This document shows positions 15,491 to 24,509 of a stretch of 32,124 nucleotides of DNA, in pieces (positions within the stretch are counted from its first letter, which is position 1; each line of letters opens with the position of its first letter). The stretch comes from Paracoccaceae bacterium (GTDB lineage: Bacteria > Pseudomonadota > Alphaproteobacteria > Rhodobacterales > Rhodobacteraceae): assembly GCA_024227475.1 (NCBI GenBank), contig JAAEUI010000220.1, forward strand, positions 1 through 32,124, read 5' to 3'. A program made the position numbers and the translations under genes. The notes below the pieces were generated by a model. It searched no databases. It was not told the origin of the DNA and saw only the letters and a program-made list of their open reading frames with translations.

Positions 15491-15862
15491 ATGGACTTCA
15501 AGGATCACAAAGCGACCTGCCATTGCGGGGCGGTGGAACTGCGGGTCGATCTCAGCGACGGGCTTAACACGGTGCAGCGCTGCGACTGTTCGTTTTGCCG
15601 CCGACGGGGCGCGGCCGTTGTTACCGCACCGCTTAGCGGGCTGCGTGTTGTCAAAGGCGCCGACAAGCTGTCGCTCTATCAATGGAACACCAAGGCCGCG
15701 AAGCACTATTTCTGTTCCATTTGTGGGGTTTACACGCATCATCAGCGGCGACTGAACCCCAATGAGTACGGGGTGAACGCTGGCTGCCTGGAAGGGGTGA
15801 ACCCGGCAAAGCTGGGCGAGATTGAATGGACGGACGGGGTGAATCACCCCTCGGACCGGTGA
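15491..15862 (+). CDS. GFA/CENP-V family zinc protein
   Basis: A 123-aa protein with the fold of glutathione-dependent formaldehyde-activating enzyme (GFA). Zinc-binding cysteines appear in the expected order: Cys10/Cys12 (ATCHCGAVEL), Cys31/Cys33/Cys36 (RCDCSFCRRR) and Cys75/Cys78 (YFCSICGV). A strong AGGAGGAAACG precedes the ATG, 9 bp after the rhomboid stop. The biochemical role of most GFA proteins is unproven, although glutathione or thiol chemistry is suspected. It is the last gene of the cluster and is followed by a REP-like inverted repeat. Confidence 0.9.
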   Translation: MDFKDHKATCHCGAVELRVDLSDGLNTVQRCDCSFCRRRGAAVVTAPLSGLRVVKGADKLSLYQWNTKAAKHYFCSICGVYTHHQRRLNPNEYGVNAGCLEGVNPAKLGEIEWTDGVNHPSDR

Positions 15863-15930
15863 TGTAATTTCACATGCCATCTCAATGAAAGCGGGAATGA
15901 CAGCATTTCTTGAAAATCAAACCGCGCAGC

Positions 15931-16000
15931 AACCGTAGACCGGGCTTCAGCCCGGCATTGTCATACAGCACGTTGCCGGGCTGAAGCCCGACCTACGGTT
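15931..16000. repeat. REP-like inverted repeat
   Basis: Arms at 15931-15957 and 15974-16000 are 27 nt each and complementary except at two adjacent positions, around a 16-nt spacer. Each arm contains the smaller palindrome CCGGGCTTCAGCCCGG or CCGGGCTGAAGCCCG. The 'GTCGGGCTTCAGCCCG' type core is typical of REP sequences mobilised by RAYT transposases in proteobacteria (established knowledge). It lies between the 3' ends of the convergent GFA and isochorismatase genes, a usual REP location, and could also act as a bidirectional transcription barrier. Confidence 0.75.
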
Positions 16001-16115
16001 AAGCGTTTTATTCCAACGTCATTGCCTGGTCCGTTCCGGCAATTTACCGGTAGTTGGAAGATCATCCGAACAAGCCTGATGATGACGTGGGTTTGCTGAC
16101 GCAGCAGACGGTTTC

Positions 16116-16679
16116 TTAAGCCCTAATTTCCCTCAACACCTCTTCCGCCGTCATCACCCGCGCAAATTCGCCATCCAGATTTGCCAACGTCATCGAATGC
16201 ACGGCTTGCGGCGAATGCACCACCCCGTCCGGCCCTCTCTGCCCATAGGCCCAGACTCCGTCGCTTACATAGATCGCGTCAAACCCTAAATTCCCCGCCG
16301 TCCGGGTTGTGGTTTCGGTGCAATGATTGGCGGTGGCGCCGGTGATAATCAGACGGGTGATGCCACGCTCGCGCAGCTGTTCCTCCAGATCGGTGCCGAT
16401 AAAAGCGCTGTTGACTTGTTTTGTGATCACAATTTCACCCGGCTCAGGTGCCGCAAAGGTCTGAACCGGGTTGCCCGGCTCACCCGGACGGAAAGGAGAG
16501 CTGGATTCCGTGGAATTGTGCCAAATGTGAAAGACCGGCAGGTCTTTTTCGCGAAATGCCGTCAGCAATGTTGCAATATTCTGCTCCGCTTCCGGGCAAC
16601 TCCGCGCTGCATCCGCCTGATCCCGGTGTGCAAACGCCATCTGGATGTCGATCAGCAGCAGGGCAGTGTCATTTGCCAT
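16116..16679 (-). CDS. Isochorismatase-family cysteine hydrolase
   Basis: A 187-aa hydrolase of the isochorismatase/nicotinamidase superfamily, acting on amides or ethers such as nicotinamide, ureidoacrylate or N-carbamoyl compounds. The catalytic triad is Asp11 (LLLIDIQ), Lys87 (VITKQVNSAF) and Cys120 (ATANHCTETT), with the preceding Ala-Thr cis-peptide position. The frame opens at 16697, but ATG 16679 (MANDTALLL) lies two bases after the argF stop and gives the family N-terminus. Co-transcription with argDF is likely. The true substrate cannot be read from sequence; its position suggests nitrogen or carbamoyl metabolism, but that is only inference. Confidence 0.88.
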   Translation of the reverse strand: MANDTALLLIDIQMAFAHRDQADAARSCPEAEQNIATLLTAFREKDLPVFHIWHNSTESSSPFRPGEPGNPVQTFAAPEPGEIVITKQVNSAFIGTDLEEQLRERGITRLIITGATANHCTETTTRTAGNLGFDAIYVSDGVWAYGQRGPDGVVHSPQAVHSMTLANLDGEFARVMTAEEVLREIRA

Positions 16680-16681
16680 GC

Positions 16682-17608
16682 TCAAACCCCCAGACAATGC
16701 CGCATGATCGCCTTTTGCGCGTGCAGCCGGTTTTCCGCCTCGTCAAAAATCACCGAATGCGGGCCATCCATCACCTCTGAACTGGCCTCCTCGTCCCGGT
16801 GCGCGGGCAGGCAGTGCATAAACAAGGCATCGGGTTTGGCATGTGCCATCAGCGCCTCGTTCACCTGATAGGGGCGCAGCATATTGTGGCGGCGCTGGCT
16901 GGCGGATTGTTCGTCGTGCATGGAAATCCAGGTGTCGGTGACCACAAGGTCTGCCCCGTTAACCGCCTTGGCCGCGTCACGCTCAATTTCAACCCGCACC
17001 CCGCCCTTGCGCGCCAGACCAATAAATTCATCTTCCGGATCAAGCTGCAGAGGGCCGGTGAACGTCAGATCAAAGCCAAACTGCCCGGCCGCGTGCAGGA
17101 ATGACGCGCAAACGTTGTTGCCATCGCCCGACCAGACCACCTTTTTACCTTTGATCGGCCCGCGATGTTCCTCATAGGTCATCACATCAGCCATGATCTG
17201 GCAGGGGTGCGACCGGTCGGTCAGGCCGTTGATCACCGGGATATCGGCATATTCGGCGAGCTCCAGCAGGATGGTCTCGTCAAAGGTGCGGATCATGATC
17301 ATGTCGACATAACGCGACAGCACCCGCGCGGTATCGGCAATGGTTTCGCCATGCCCCAGCTGCATTTCCTTACCCGAAAGCACCATGGTCTGCCCACCCA
17401 TCTGCCGCACACCCATGTCAAAGGAAACCCGGGTCCGGGTGGAAGGTTTTTCAAAAATCAGCGCCACCATGTGCCCGGCAAGCGGGGCCTCATCGTCCGG
17501 CGTGCCTTTCGGGCGTCCGGCGCGGGCGGATTTCATCGAATTCGCCTGATCAAGAATGCTGCGCAGATCTGCAGGCGTGGTTTTGTGGATATCGAGGAAG
17601 TGGGTCAT
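16682..17608 (-). CDS. argF: Ornithine carbamoyltransferase
   Basis: Forms citrulline from ornithine and carbamoyl phosphate in arginine biosynthesis. 308 aa, full length. The carbamoyl-phosphate loop [10 protein letters not shown], the HPCQIMADV motif and the ornithine-binding HCLPAHR motif near the C-terminus are all intact. The ATG overlaps the argD stop codon by four bases (ATGA), so the two genes are translationally coupled, and the isochorismatase-like gene follows two bases after the stop. The [15 protein letters not shown] segment is typical of the alphaproteobacterial anabolic enzyme. Confidence 0.97.
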   Translation of the reverse strand: MTHFLDIHKTTPADLRSILDQANSMKSARAGRPKGTPDDEAPLAGHMVALIFEKPSTRTRVSFDMGVRQMGGQTMVLSGKEMQLGHGETIADTARVLSRYVDMIMIRTFDETILLELAEYADIPVINGLTDRSHPCQIMADVMTYEEHRGPIKGKKVVWSGDGNNVCASFLHAAGQFGFDLTFTGPLQLDPEDEFIGLARKGGVRVEIERDAAKAVNGADLVVTDTWISMHDEQSASQRRHNMLRPYQVNEALMAHAKPDALFMHCLPAHRDEEASSEVMDGPHSVIFDEAENRLHAQKAIMRHCLGV

Positions 17609-18783
17609 TGGCTCGCCTCAATTGCACTGGCCGCTTTTTCAAGGCGGGCAACCGCCTCGGATATTTCGGCATCGGTGATGGTGAGGGGGGGCAGCAGGCG
17701 GATGACGTTGTCACCCCCGGGCACCGTCAGGATTTCCGCGTCATACCCTGCCTTCACCACATCGACATTCGGCACCTTGCACTTGACGCCGATCATCAGG
17801 CCAAGCCCGCGAACCTCTTCAAACACGTCCGGATGGCCATCGACCAGCGCTGCCAGCTTCTGCCGGAGCAGGCCGGATTTCTCGCTGACCGACGCCAGGA
17901 AACCGGGGTCGGCAATGATGTCCATAACAGTGGAGCCCACCGCACAGGCCAGCGGGTTGCCCCCATAAGTCGAGCCATGCGTGCCCGCCACCATGCCGGC
18001 CGCTGCTGCCTCGGTAGCAAGACATGCCCCGAGCGGAAACCCACCGCCGATACCTTTGGCAACCGCCATGATATCGGGCGTCACACCGGACCATTCATGC
18101 GCAAACAAGCGCCCGGTGCGCCCCATACCGCATTGAATTTCATCCATAATCAACAACAAACCATGCTCGTCGCAGGCGCTGCGCAGATCGCGCATAAACT
18201 GATCATCACAAGGCACAATGCCGCCTTCCCCCTGCACCGGCTCGATCAGGATCGCGGCGGTCTCATCGTCGATGGCGGCCAGAACGGCGCCGGTGTCGTG
18301 CAGCGGCACCTGGGCGAATCCCGGCAGCATCGGGCCAAACCCCTTAACCAGTTTATCCTGTCCGGCAGCGGATATCATACCAAGCGAGCGGCCATGAAAA
18401 CTCTGCTCAAAGGCGATGATTTTGTACCGCTCCGGCTGGCCGTTATGGCTGAAATACTTGCGCGCCATCTTGACCGCGCATTCCATCGACTCGGTACCTG
18501 AATTGGTAAGAAACACCGTATCGGCAAAAGTCGCCTCAACCAGTTTGTCGGCCAACTCCTGCTGGTTCGGGATATTGTAAAGGTTCGATGTATGCCACAG
18601 CTGCGTCGCCTGCTGGTGCAAGACCTCCACCAGTTTTGGGTTGGCGTGGCCCAGTGCGTTCACCGCAATCCCGCCCCCGGCATCAAGAAAACGTCGGCCC
18701 TGATCATCCACCAGCCAGCTGCCTTCGCCTTTGACGAAAGTCAGGGGTGCGCGTGCATAGGTGGGCAACACGGTGGAAATCAT
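17605..18783 (-). CDS. argD: Acetylornithine aminotransferase
   Basis: A PLP-dependent class III transaminase of 392 aa that converts N-acetylglutamate semialdehyde to N-acetylornithine; family members often also act on succinyldiaminopimelate in lysine synthesis. Visible motifs: the N-terminal [35 protein letters not shown], the cofactor-aspartate segment [16 protein letters not shown] and the Schiff-base lysine Lys243 in [24 protein letters not shown] precedes the ATG. First gene of the argD-argF-hydrolase operon; its promoter must lie in the interval shared with gcrA. Confidence 0.96.
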   Translation of the reverse strand: MISTVLPTYARAPLTFVKGEGSWLVDDQGRRFLDAGGGIAVNALGHANPKLVEVLHQQATQLWHTSNLYNIPNQQELADKLVEATFADTVFLTNSGTESMECAVKMARKYFSHNGQPERYKIIAFEQSFHGRSLGMISAAGQDKLVKGFGPMLPGFAQVPLHDTGAVLAAIDDETAAILIEPVQGEGGIVPCDDQFMRDLRSACDEHGLLLIMDEIQCGMGRTGRLFAHEWSGVTPDIMAVAKGIGGGFPLGACLATEAAAAGMVAGTHGSTYGGNPLACAVGSTVMDIIADPGFLASVSEKSGLLRQKLAALVDGHPDVFEEVRGLGLMIGVKCKVPNVDVVKAGYDAEILTVPGGDNVIRLLPPLTITDAEISEAVARLEKAASAIEASQ

Positions 18784-19178
18784 AACACGATCCTTTCGGG
18801 ATGGTCTGAGCCCTTGGTCTTAGATGAACGTCCGGGCATGTCAATTGTGGAGGAAGTCAGAAACAACGGAATGGGCTGCACAAATGTGCAGAAATTTTCA
18901 GCGTCGGCGTCGCGGCTGAAATTGAATTTTTGTCGCTTCGAACATAGGACCCGTTTAGCGAACCGTATCACCCTTGTCCAGATCAGCTGAATCCAAGTTT
19001 TCGCGGCATTTCGGGTGGGTTTCCCGTGCCAAATTGCTTCTCCCCTTGAAAAAAGGAGGTTTTGTTGGCTTGTAACCGACCAGTCAGCGGTTACAATGGC
19101 CGCTGGTCAATTGAAATCCCTTCCAGACGGTTGAAATCTGGATCCGGCACCCCCGGATGAACGTTACGGAGTACGCAT
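18784..19178. promoter_or_regulatory. Divergent argD / gcrA upstream region
   Basis: 395 bp without a credible gene. It contains one GAATC (18989-18993), a GANTC site of the kind methylated by CcrM in alphaproteobacteria. It also contains an 8-bp dyad TGTAACCG/CGGTTACA (19071-19078 and 19088-19095, 9-bp spacer) about 85 bp before gcrA, and a purine-rich AAAAAAGGAGG run at ~19050-19060 not followed by a useful start. I cannot define either promoter confidently. Confidence 0.5.
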
Positions 19179-19730
19179 ATGTCCTGGACAGATGATCGCG
19201 TCGAATTGCTGAAGAATATGTGGGGCGAAGGCAAAAGCGCCAGCCAGATCGCCAAGGAACTGGGCGGTGTAACCCGCAATGCCGTGATCGGTAAGGTGCA
19301 TCGTCTTGGCTTGTCAAACCGGGCGACACCGGCAAAAGCCGCTAAAGAGAAAGCGCCGGCAAAAGAGGCGGCCAAGGCTAAGCCAAAGGCGTCGGCACCC
19401 TCCTCGGAAACCAAACCTGCAGATAAACCGCTGAACATTCCACCGCGCAAACCGATCATCACCGCCGGGCAGCCGCTGCCACCGCAGCCCTCGACCAGCG
19501 AGATCAGTGTTGAGGCGTTGGAAAATGTTGCTCAGGTCGAGAAAAAAGCCAAAAAACTACATCTGATGGAATTGACCGAGCGCACCTGCAAATGGCCGAT
19601 CGGGGATCCGGCAACCGAAGAATTCTGGTTCTGTGGTCTGGGGGTGCAACAAGGTAAACCCTATTGCGAAGCCCATAACGCAGTTGCCTTCCAGCCGATG
19701 TCAGCTCGGCGCGACCGACGGTCGCGCTGA
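19179..19730 (+). CDS. gcrA: GcrA cell-cycle regulator
   Basis: A sigma-70-associated transcription factor found in alphaproteobacteria, which stimulates promoters carrying methylated GANTC sites. The N-terminal DNA-binding domain MSWTDDRVELLKNMWGEGKSASQIAKEL...TRNAVIGKVHRLGLS (residues 1-47) is intact. A Lys/Ala/Pro-rich linker (~48-100) follows. The C-terminal sigma-interacting part has LMELTERTCKWPIGDP and FCGLGVQQGKPYCEAHN. 183 aa. The start is the ATG inside GCATATG, with TACGGAG upstream. Its presence is a strong lineage marker. Confidence 0.97.
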   Translation: MSWTDDRVELLKNMWGEGKSASQIAKELGGVTRNAVIGKVHRLGLSNRATPAKAAKEKAPAKEAAKAKPKASAPSSETKPADKPLNIPPRKPIITAGQPLPPQPSTSEISVEALENVAQVEKKAKKLHLMELTERTCKWPIGDPATEEFWFCGLGVQQGKPYCEAHNAVAFQPMSARRDRRSR

Positions 19731-19854
19731 ACCCTCTGGCCTGGATATTCCATCGCTGAGTTGTAGCCATAACGTGACAGGTTGCGACCAAGAGTGTTAT
19801 TGTCCTTTCGCAGGAAACCATTAATTAATCCTCTGAGGATATTGAGGTCTGTCT

Positions 19855-20295
19855 ATGATCCGCTACGCTCTCAAATGTGAACAGGACCATATGTTCGACA
19901 GCTGGTTTCAGTCTGCTGAGGCTTTTGACAAGCTGATTTCGGCAGGTTTGGTCACCTGTTCGGTCTGCGGTGCTTTGGGGGTGGAAAAGGCGATCATGGC
20001 ACCCCAGGTGCGCACCGCACGTAAGACAGAAGTAACCCAGGCAGAGGCCAAGACGGGGCCGCTCAGCGCCCCGGCCTCACCCGCCGAACAGGCCCTGGCG
20101 GAAATGCGGCGGATGGTTGAGGAAAACTCTGAGAACGTCGGTGAGAAATTCGCCACCGAAGCGCGGGCGATCCACGATGGTGATGCACCCGAACGCTCAA
20201 TCTATGGACAGGCCAAACCGGATGAGGCCAAGGCGCTGATTGAGGACGGGATTCCAGTTGCTCCTTTGCCTTGGGGAAATCGGCGCAGTAATTGA
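19855..20295 (+). CDS. DUF1178 family protein
   Basis: A 146-aa soluble protein of the DUF1178 family, common in alpha- and betaproteobacteria and of unknown function. The conserved N-terminus MIRYALKCEQDHMFDSWFQSAEAFDKL is followed by a CSVCG motif, which with Cys8 suggests a small metal-binding knuckle. A variable linker leads to the conserved C-terminal half (MVEENSENVGEKFATEARAIHDGDAPERSIYGQA), and the protein ends PLPWGNRRSN. TTGAGG lies at good distance before the ATG. It stands between gcrA and lysC with gaps of over 100 bp on both sides, so it may be transcribed alone. Confidence 0.88.
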   Translation: MIRYALKCEQDHMFDSWFQSAEAFDKLISAGLVTCSVCGALGVEKAIMAPQVRTARKTEVTQAEAKTGPLSAPASPAEQALAEMRRMVEENSENVGEKFATEARAIHDGDAPERSIYGQAKPDEAKALIEDGIPVAPLPWGNRRSN

Positions 20296-20403
20296 TAGCC
20301 TGACGCCCCTGAACCCCGGTCATTTTCTCCTCCCCCTTGCCCCTCCACCATTTCCCGCGTATGACGTGCGCGGACTGTAATTCAAGGGTTTGGACGCGTT
20401 TAA

Positions 20404-21645
20404 ATGCCCCGCTTGGTGATGAAATTTGGTGGCACCTCGGTTGCCGATCTTGAGCGGATTACCAATGCTGCCAAAAAGGTAAAACAAGAGGCGGAACAAG
20501 GCTTTGAGGTGATTGTCATCGTCTCGGCAATGTCCGGTAAAACCAACGAACTGGTCGGCTGGGTCGATCAGACATCCACCTTTTACGATGCCCGCGAATA
20601 TGATGCTGTGGTGTCTTCCGGCGAAAATATCACTGCTGGTCTGATGGCGTTGACGTTGCAGGAAATGGGCGTGATGGCGCGCAGCTGGCAGGGCTGGCAG
20701 GTGCCCCTGAAAACCACCTCGGCCCACGGCGCGGCCCGGATCGAGGAGATCCCGACCCATAACCTCGACGAAAAATTTGGCGAGGGCATGCAGGTCGCGG
20801 TTGTTGCCGGGTTTCAGGGCATCGGGGCGGATGGGCGGATCACCACGCTGGGGCGCGGCGGTTCTGATACCACTGCCGTTGCTTTCGCGGCGGCTTTTGA
20901 AGCCGAGCGTTGTGATATCTATACCGACGTTGACGGCATCTACACCACTGATCCGCGGATCGTCGCCGAGGCTTCGAAACTGTCAAAAATCTCTTACGAG
21001 GAGATGCTGGAACTGGCGTCGCTTGGCGCCAAGGTACTGCAAACCCGTTCGGTTGAACTGGCGATGCGCTATCATGTAACACTCAGGGTGCTGAGCTCGT
21101 TTGAGGACGACATATCCATGGCCGCAGGAACGCTGGTCTGCGATGAGGAGGAAATCATGGAAAACAACGTGGTAAACGGCGTGGCGTATTCGCGCGATGA
21201 GGCCAAGATGACGCTGGTTTCCGTGGCTGACCGGCCCGGCATCGCAGCCGCAATATTTGGCCCCCTCAGCGAGGCCGGGATCAACGTCGACATGATCGTT
21301 CAGAACATCTCTGAAGAGGGTCGCACCGACATGACCTTCTCCTGCCCCACAGATCAGGTGGCGCGGGCGGAAAAAGCCCTGAACGGTGCCAAGGACAGCG
21401 GCGAGATCAATTTCCACGGCTTGGTGTCTGATAAATACGTCTCCAAAGTCTCTGTGGTTGGTATTGGCATGCGCAGCCACGTCGGGGTTGCCAAACAGAT
21501 GTTTGAGGCCCTGTCGCGCGAAGGCGTGAACATCAAGGTTATCACCACCTCGGAAATCAAAATTTCTGTGCTTGTTGACCGAAAATATATGGAATTGGCC
21601 GTTCGCGCACTGCATGATGAGTTTGAACTCGAACACGCAGCCTGA
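20404..21645 (+). CDS. lysC: Aspartate kinase
   Basis: Phosphorylates aspartate, the first step to lysine, threonine, methionine and diaminopimelate. 413 aa, the length of monofunctional aspartokinases. The N-terminal kinase domain begins MPRLVMKFGGTSVADLERI and contains GRGGSDTTAVAFAAA and YTDVDGIYTTDPR. Two C-terminal ACT domains (from ~residue 265, AKMTLVSVADRPGIAA and VSVVGIGMRSHVGVAKQMFEAL) provide allosteric feedback sites. No clear Shine-Dalgarno is visible before the ATG. The gene is followed 11 bp later by ptsP, an arrangement that recurs in alphaproteobacteria. Confidence 0.97.
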   Translation: MPRLVMKFGGTSVADLERITNAAKKVKQEAEQGFEVIVIVSAMSGKTNELVGWVDQTSTFYDAREYDAVVSSGENITAGLMALTLQEMGVMARSWQGWQVPLKTTSAHGAARIEEIPTHNLDEKFGEGMQVAVVAGFQGIGADGRITTLGRGGSDTTAVAFAAAFEAERCDIYTDVDGIYTTDPRIVAEASKLSKISYEEMLELASLGAKVLQTRSVELAMRYHVTLRVLSSFEDDISMAAGTLVCDEEEIMENNVVNGVAYSRDEAKMTLVSVADRPGIAAAIFGPLSEAGINVDMIVQNISEEGRTDMTFSCPTDQVARAEKALNGAKDSGEINFHGLVSDKYVSKVSVVGIGMRSHVGVAKQMFEALSREGVNIKVITTSEIKISVLVDRKYMELAVRALHDEFELEHAA

Positions 21646-21656
21646 ACGGAATCGCG

Positions 21657-23900
21657 GTGCAACTAACCGGACAAGACAGCAGACAGCTTCTTAAAAAACT
21701 CCGCAACACGCTGGCTGAAGACGGCGATGGTCAGGAGCGGCTGGATCACATCACTCAACTGGTGTCTCAAAGTATGGGCACCGAGGTCTGTTCGATTTAT
21801 CTGCGCCGGGACCGCGAGACGCTGGAACTTTGCGCCACCGAGGGCCTGAAAAAGGAATCGGTTCACCAGACCCGGATGCGTTACGGCGAAGGGCTGGTTG
21901 GCCGGGTGGCGCAGGAAGCCACGCCGATCAACGCCGAAAACGCCACCGAGGAAAAAGGTTTCCGCTATATGCCGGAGACCGGTGAGGAGCGGTATTCATC
22001 CCTGCTCGGGGTGCCGATTCAGCGACTGGGCGAAGTCCTGGGCGTTCTGGTGGTGCAGAACAAAGAGAAGCGCAAATACTCTGAAGACGAAGTCTACGCT
22101 CTCGAAATCGTTGCAATGCTGATAGCCGAGATGAAGGAACTGGGCGCTTTCGTCGGGCAGGGCGAAGCGATGACAGCACCACACCAGCGGGCCATTATGT
22201 TTACCGGCGGATCTGCCCAGGAAGGTGCGGCCCAGGGCAATGTGTTGCTGCACGACCCGCAGATCGTGATCACAAATCCGGTGGCCGACGATCCAGAGGC
22301 CGAAAAAGCGCGGCTGAACGAGGCGATGGACCAGCTGCGGATCTCGATCAACGATATGCTGGACGCCAACAAAACCAATGCCAGCGAAGAACATCAGGAT
22401 GTGATGGAAGCCTACCGGATGTTCGCCAATTCCAAGGGGTGGATGTCGCGGCTTGAGGCGAGCATTGACAGCGGGTTGGCCGCAGAGGTCGCAGTGGAGA
22501 AAGAACAATCGGCGACGCGGGCGCGGATGGCGCGGGTACCTGATCCCTTTCTGCGCGAGCGGCTGCATGACCTTGATGATCTGTCCAACCGGCTGTTGCG
22601 GTTGCTGACCGGACAGGGCCAGGCCATAGGCGAGAATATGCCGGATAACCCTGTGCTTGTGGCCCGCAATATCGGCCCGGGCGAGTTGTTGGAATACGGC
22701 AAAACGTTGAAAGGTATCGTGCTGGAGGAAGGCTCCGTCGGCTCCCATGCTGCGATCATTGCCCGTGCCTGGGCGATTCCGATGGTAATCCATGCCAAAA
22801 AAATCACCTTAGAAGCTCTCAACGGCGATACCATCCTTATAGATGGCGATCAGGGAGTAGCGCACCTGCGCCCGGACAGCGACGTCAAATCAGCGTTCAA
22901 GGAAAAAATCGCCATGGCCCGGCAGGCCAAGGCACGTTACGCCGAAATCCGCGACAAGCCGGCGGAAACCAAAGACGGCGTCCAGATCGAAATGCTGATG
23001 AATGCCGGGCTGATGGCGGATTTGCCAAGCATTGATTCCTCGGGTGCCGAGGGCGTGGGCCTGTTCCGCACCGAACTGCAGTTTCTGGTGCGCAACGAAA
23101 TGCCGAAGCGTGATGAACTGGCTGGCCTTTACGCCCGCGTTATTGATGCCGCCCACGGAAAACCGGTTATTTTTCGCACGCTTGATATCGGGTCTGATAA
23201 GGTGCTGCCCTATTTCAATCCCGAGGATGAGCCGAACCCGGCAATGGGGTGGCGCGCTATTCGGCTTGGGCTGGAACGCAAGGCGGTGATGCAGATGCAG
23301 CTGCAGGCGCTTTTGCGGGCCGCCAACGGTCGTCCGATGAAGATAATGTTTCCCTTTGTCGCGCAGTTTGATGAATTCCGGCAGGCCAAAGCGATGCTAG
23401 ACCAGGTGGTGAAAAACGAACGGAAGCTCGGGCACAAAGTACCCTCCGAACTGAAAGTGGGGGCGATGCTGGAAACCCCGAGCCTTGCCTTTGCGCCCAA
23501 CCAGTTCTTCCGCATGGCGGATTTCATATCCATCGGCGGCAACGATCTGAAACAGTTCTTTTTTGCTGCTGACCGGGAAAACGAGCGCGTACGCAGCCGC
23601 TATGACACGCTGAACGTCAGTTTTCTGACCTTTCTGGAAATGATCTGCAAACGCTGCTTTGACCTTGGCACGCCGGTGAGCTTCTGCGGCGAAGACGCAG
23701 GCCGCCCGCTCGAGGCCCTGTGTTTCGCCGCCATGGGCCTGCGCACATTGTCGATGCGCCCGGCGTCCATCGGCCCGGTCAAACACCGGCTGCGCAGCGT
23801 CGATCTGGAAGAAGTGCGCAAAGTTATTGATGCGGCAAGGGGGTCTGGTGATCAGTCGGTCCGAGGGGCAATGCGCAACTGGCTGTCAAAGAACGGTTAA
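21657..23900 (+). CDS. ptsP: Phosphoenolpyruvate-protein phosphotransferase, nitrogen-type (EI-Ntr)
   Basis: The first kinase of the regulatory PTS-Ntr chain, passing phosphate from PEP to NPr and then EIIA-Ntr. 747 aa. An N-terminal GAF domain (residues ~26-160; SQSMGTEVCSIYLRRDRETLELCATEGL) senses nitrogen status, glutamine in characterised members. The EI domain then has the phospho-His swivel with His364 in GSVGSHAAIIARAWAIP, and the PEP-binding TIM barrel with GVGLFRTELQFL, ISIGGNDLKQFFFAADR and SFCGEDAGRP. The start is GTG 21657, with only a weak GGA upstream; no better start fits. The 3' end is tail-to-tail with the GNAT gene, and both stop codons share a TTAA. Confidence 0.96.
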   Translation: MQLTGQDSRQLLKKLRNTLAEDGDGQERLDHITQLVSQSMGTEVCSIYLRRDRETLELCATEGLKKESVHQTRMRYGEGLVGRVAQEATPINAENATEEKGFRYMPETGEERYSSLLGVPIQRLGEVLGVLVVQNKEKRKYSEDEVYALEIVAMLIAEMKELGAFVGQGEAMTAPHQRAIMFTGGSAQEGAAQGNVLLHDPQIVITNPVADDPEAEKARLNEAMDQLRISINDMLDANKTNASEEHQDVMEAYRMFANSKGWMSRLEASIDSGLAAEVAVEKEQSATRARMARVPDPFLRERLHDLDDLSNRLLRLLTGQGQAIGENMPDNPVLVARNIGPGELLEYGKTLKGIVLEEGSVGSHAAIIARAWAIPMVIHAKKITLEALNGDTILIDGDQGVAHLRPDSDVKSAFKEKIAMARQAKARYAEIRDKPAETKDGVQIEMLMNAGLMADLPSIDSSGAEGVGLFRTELQFLVRNEMPKRDELAGLYARVIDAAHGKPVIFRTLDIGSDKVLPYFNPEDEPNPAMGWRAIRLGLERKAVMQMQLQALLRAANGRPMKIMFPFVAQFDEFRQAKAMLDQVVKNERKLGHKVPSELKVGAMLETPSLAFAPNQFFRMADFISIGGNDLKQFFFAADRENERVRSRYDTLNVSFLTFLEMICKRCFDLGTPVSFCGEDAGRPLEALCFAAMGLRTLSMRPASIGPVKHRLRSVDLEEVRKVIDAARGSGDQSVRGAMRNWLSKNG

Positions 23901-24400
23901 AGGTCGTTGCTCTCCCACCTTGTAACCATTCCACAAACGCCTTCAAAACTTCCATTTTGCAATTCCAGCGTTAGTAACCGCTCCGGGTTGGTCGGCGGCG
24001 GATAATCCAGCCCGGCTGCCCTGGAGAAACCAAACCGCCCGTAATAAGGCTCATCTCCGATCAGAATAACCCGCTGCCAAGCAAGGTTTTTTGCAATCTC
24101 AAGGCTGTCGCGGATCAGCAATCCGCCGACGCCCTCGCCCTGATACGTCGGGTGAATCGCAACCGGACCTAGCAGCAGGGCCGGAGCGCACGCTTCTCCC
24201 ACCTGCACCGGCCAATAGCGGATTGCACCGGCCAGCACGTGATATTCGTCCCGTGCCACCAGAGAAAGCGCCGCAATCGGAGCAATGTCGTCGCGCAGCC
24301 GATATGAACTCAGCGCTTCCCGCCCGGGTGCAAATGCCAGATCGAAAAGGTATTCCACCTCGTCACGGTCATCCCCGGTTTCTGGTGCCAAGCGGAACAT
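23897..24400 (-). CDS. GNAT-family N-acetyltransferase
   Basis: A 167-aa acetyl-CoA-dependent acetyltransferase of the YhbS-like type. The GNAT core is visible: β4 LLLGPVAIHPTYQGEGVGGLLIRDSLEIA with the Q/R-x-x-G-x-G/A pyrophosphate loop (QGEGVGG), followed by VILIGDEPYYGRFGF, which is typical of YhbS relatives. The N-terminus MFRLAPETGDDRDEVEYLFDLAF is also usual for this subgroup. The substrate is unknown. It converges on ptsP with a 4-bp coding overlap and is divergent from the flavin-reductase-like gene, about 110 bp apart. Confidence 0.9.
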   Translation of the reverse strand: MFRLAPETGDDRDEVEYLFDLAFAPGREALSSYRLRDDIAPIAALSLVARDEYHVLAGAIRYWPVQVGEACAPALLLGPVAIHPTYQGEGVGGLLIRDSLEIAKNLAWQRVILIGDEPYYGRFGFSRAAGLDYPPPTNPERLLTLELQNGSFEGVCGMVTRWESNDL

Positions 24401-24509
24401 ATGTATCTGTTAACCCGTATGGTTCCACCGCATGTCGGCAAAACTTCTGGCTCTGCCGATACCATGCGGCTAAAACTTGGGCAAACGCTCAATTATTGAA
24501 AGCCGCCTC

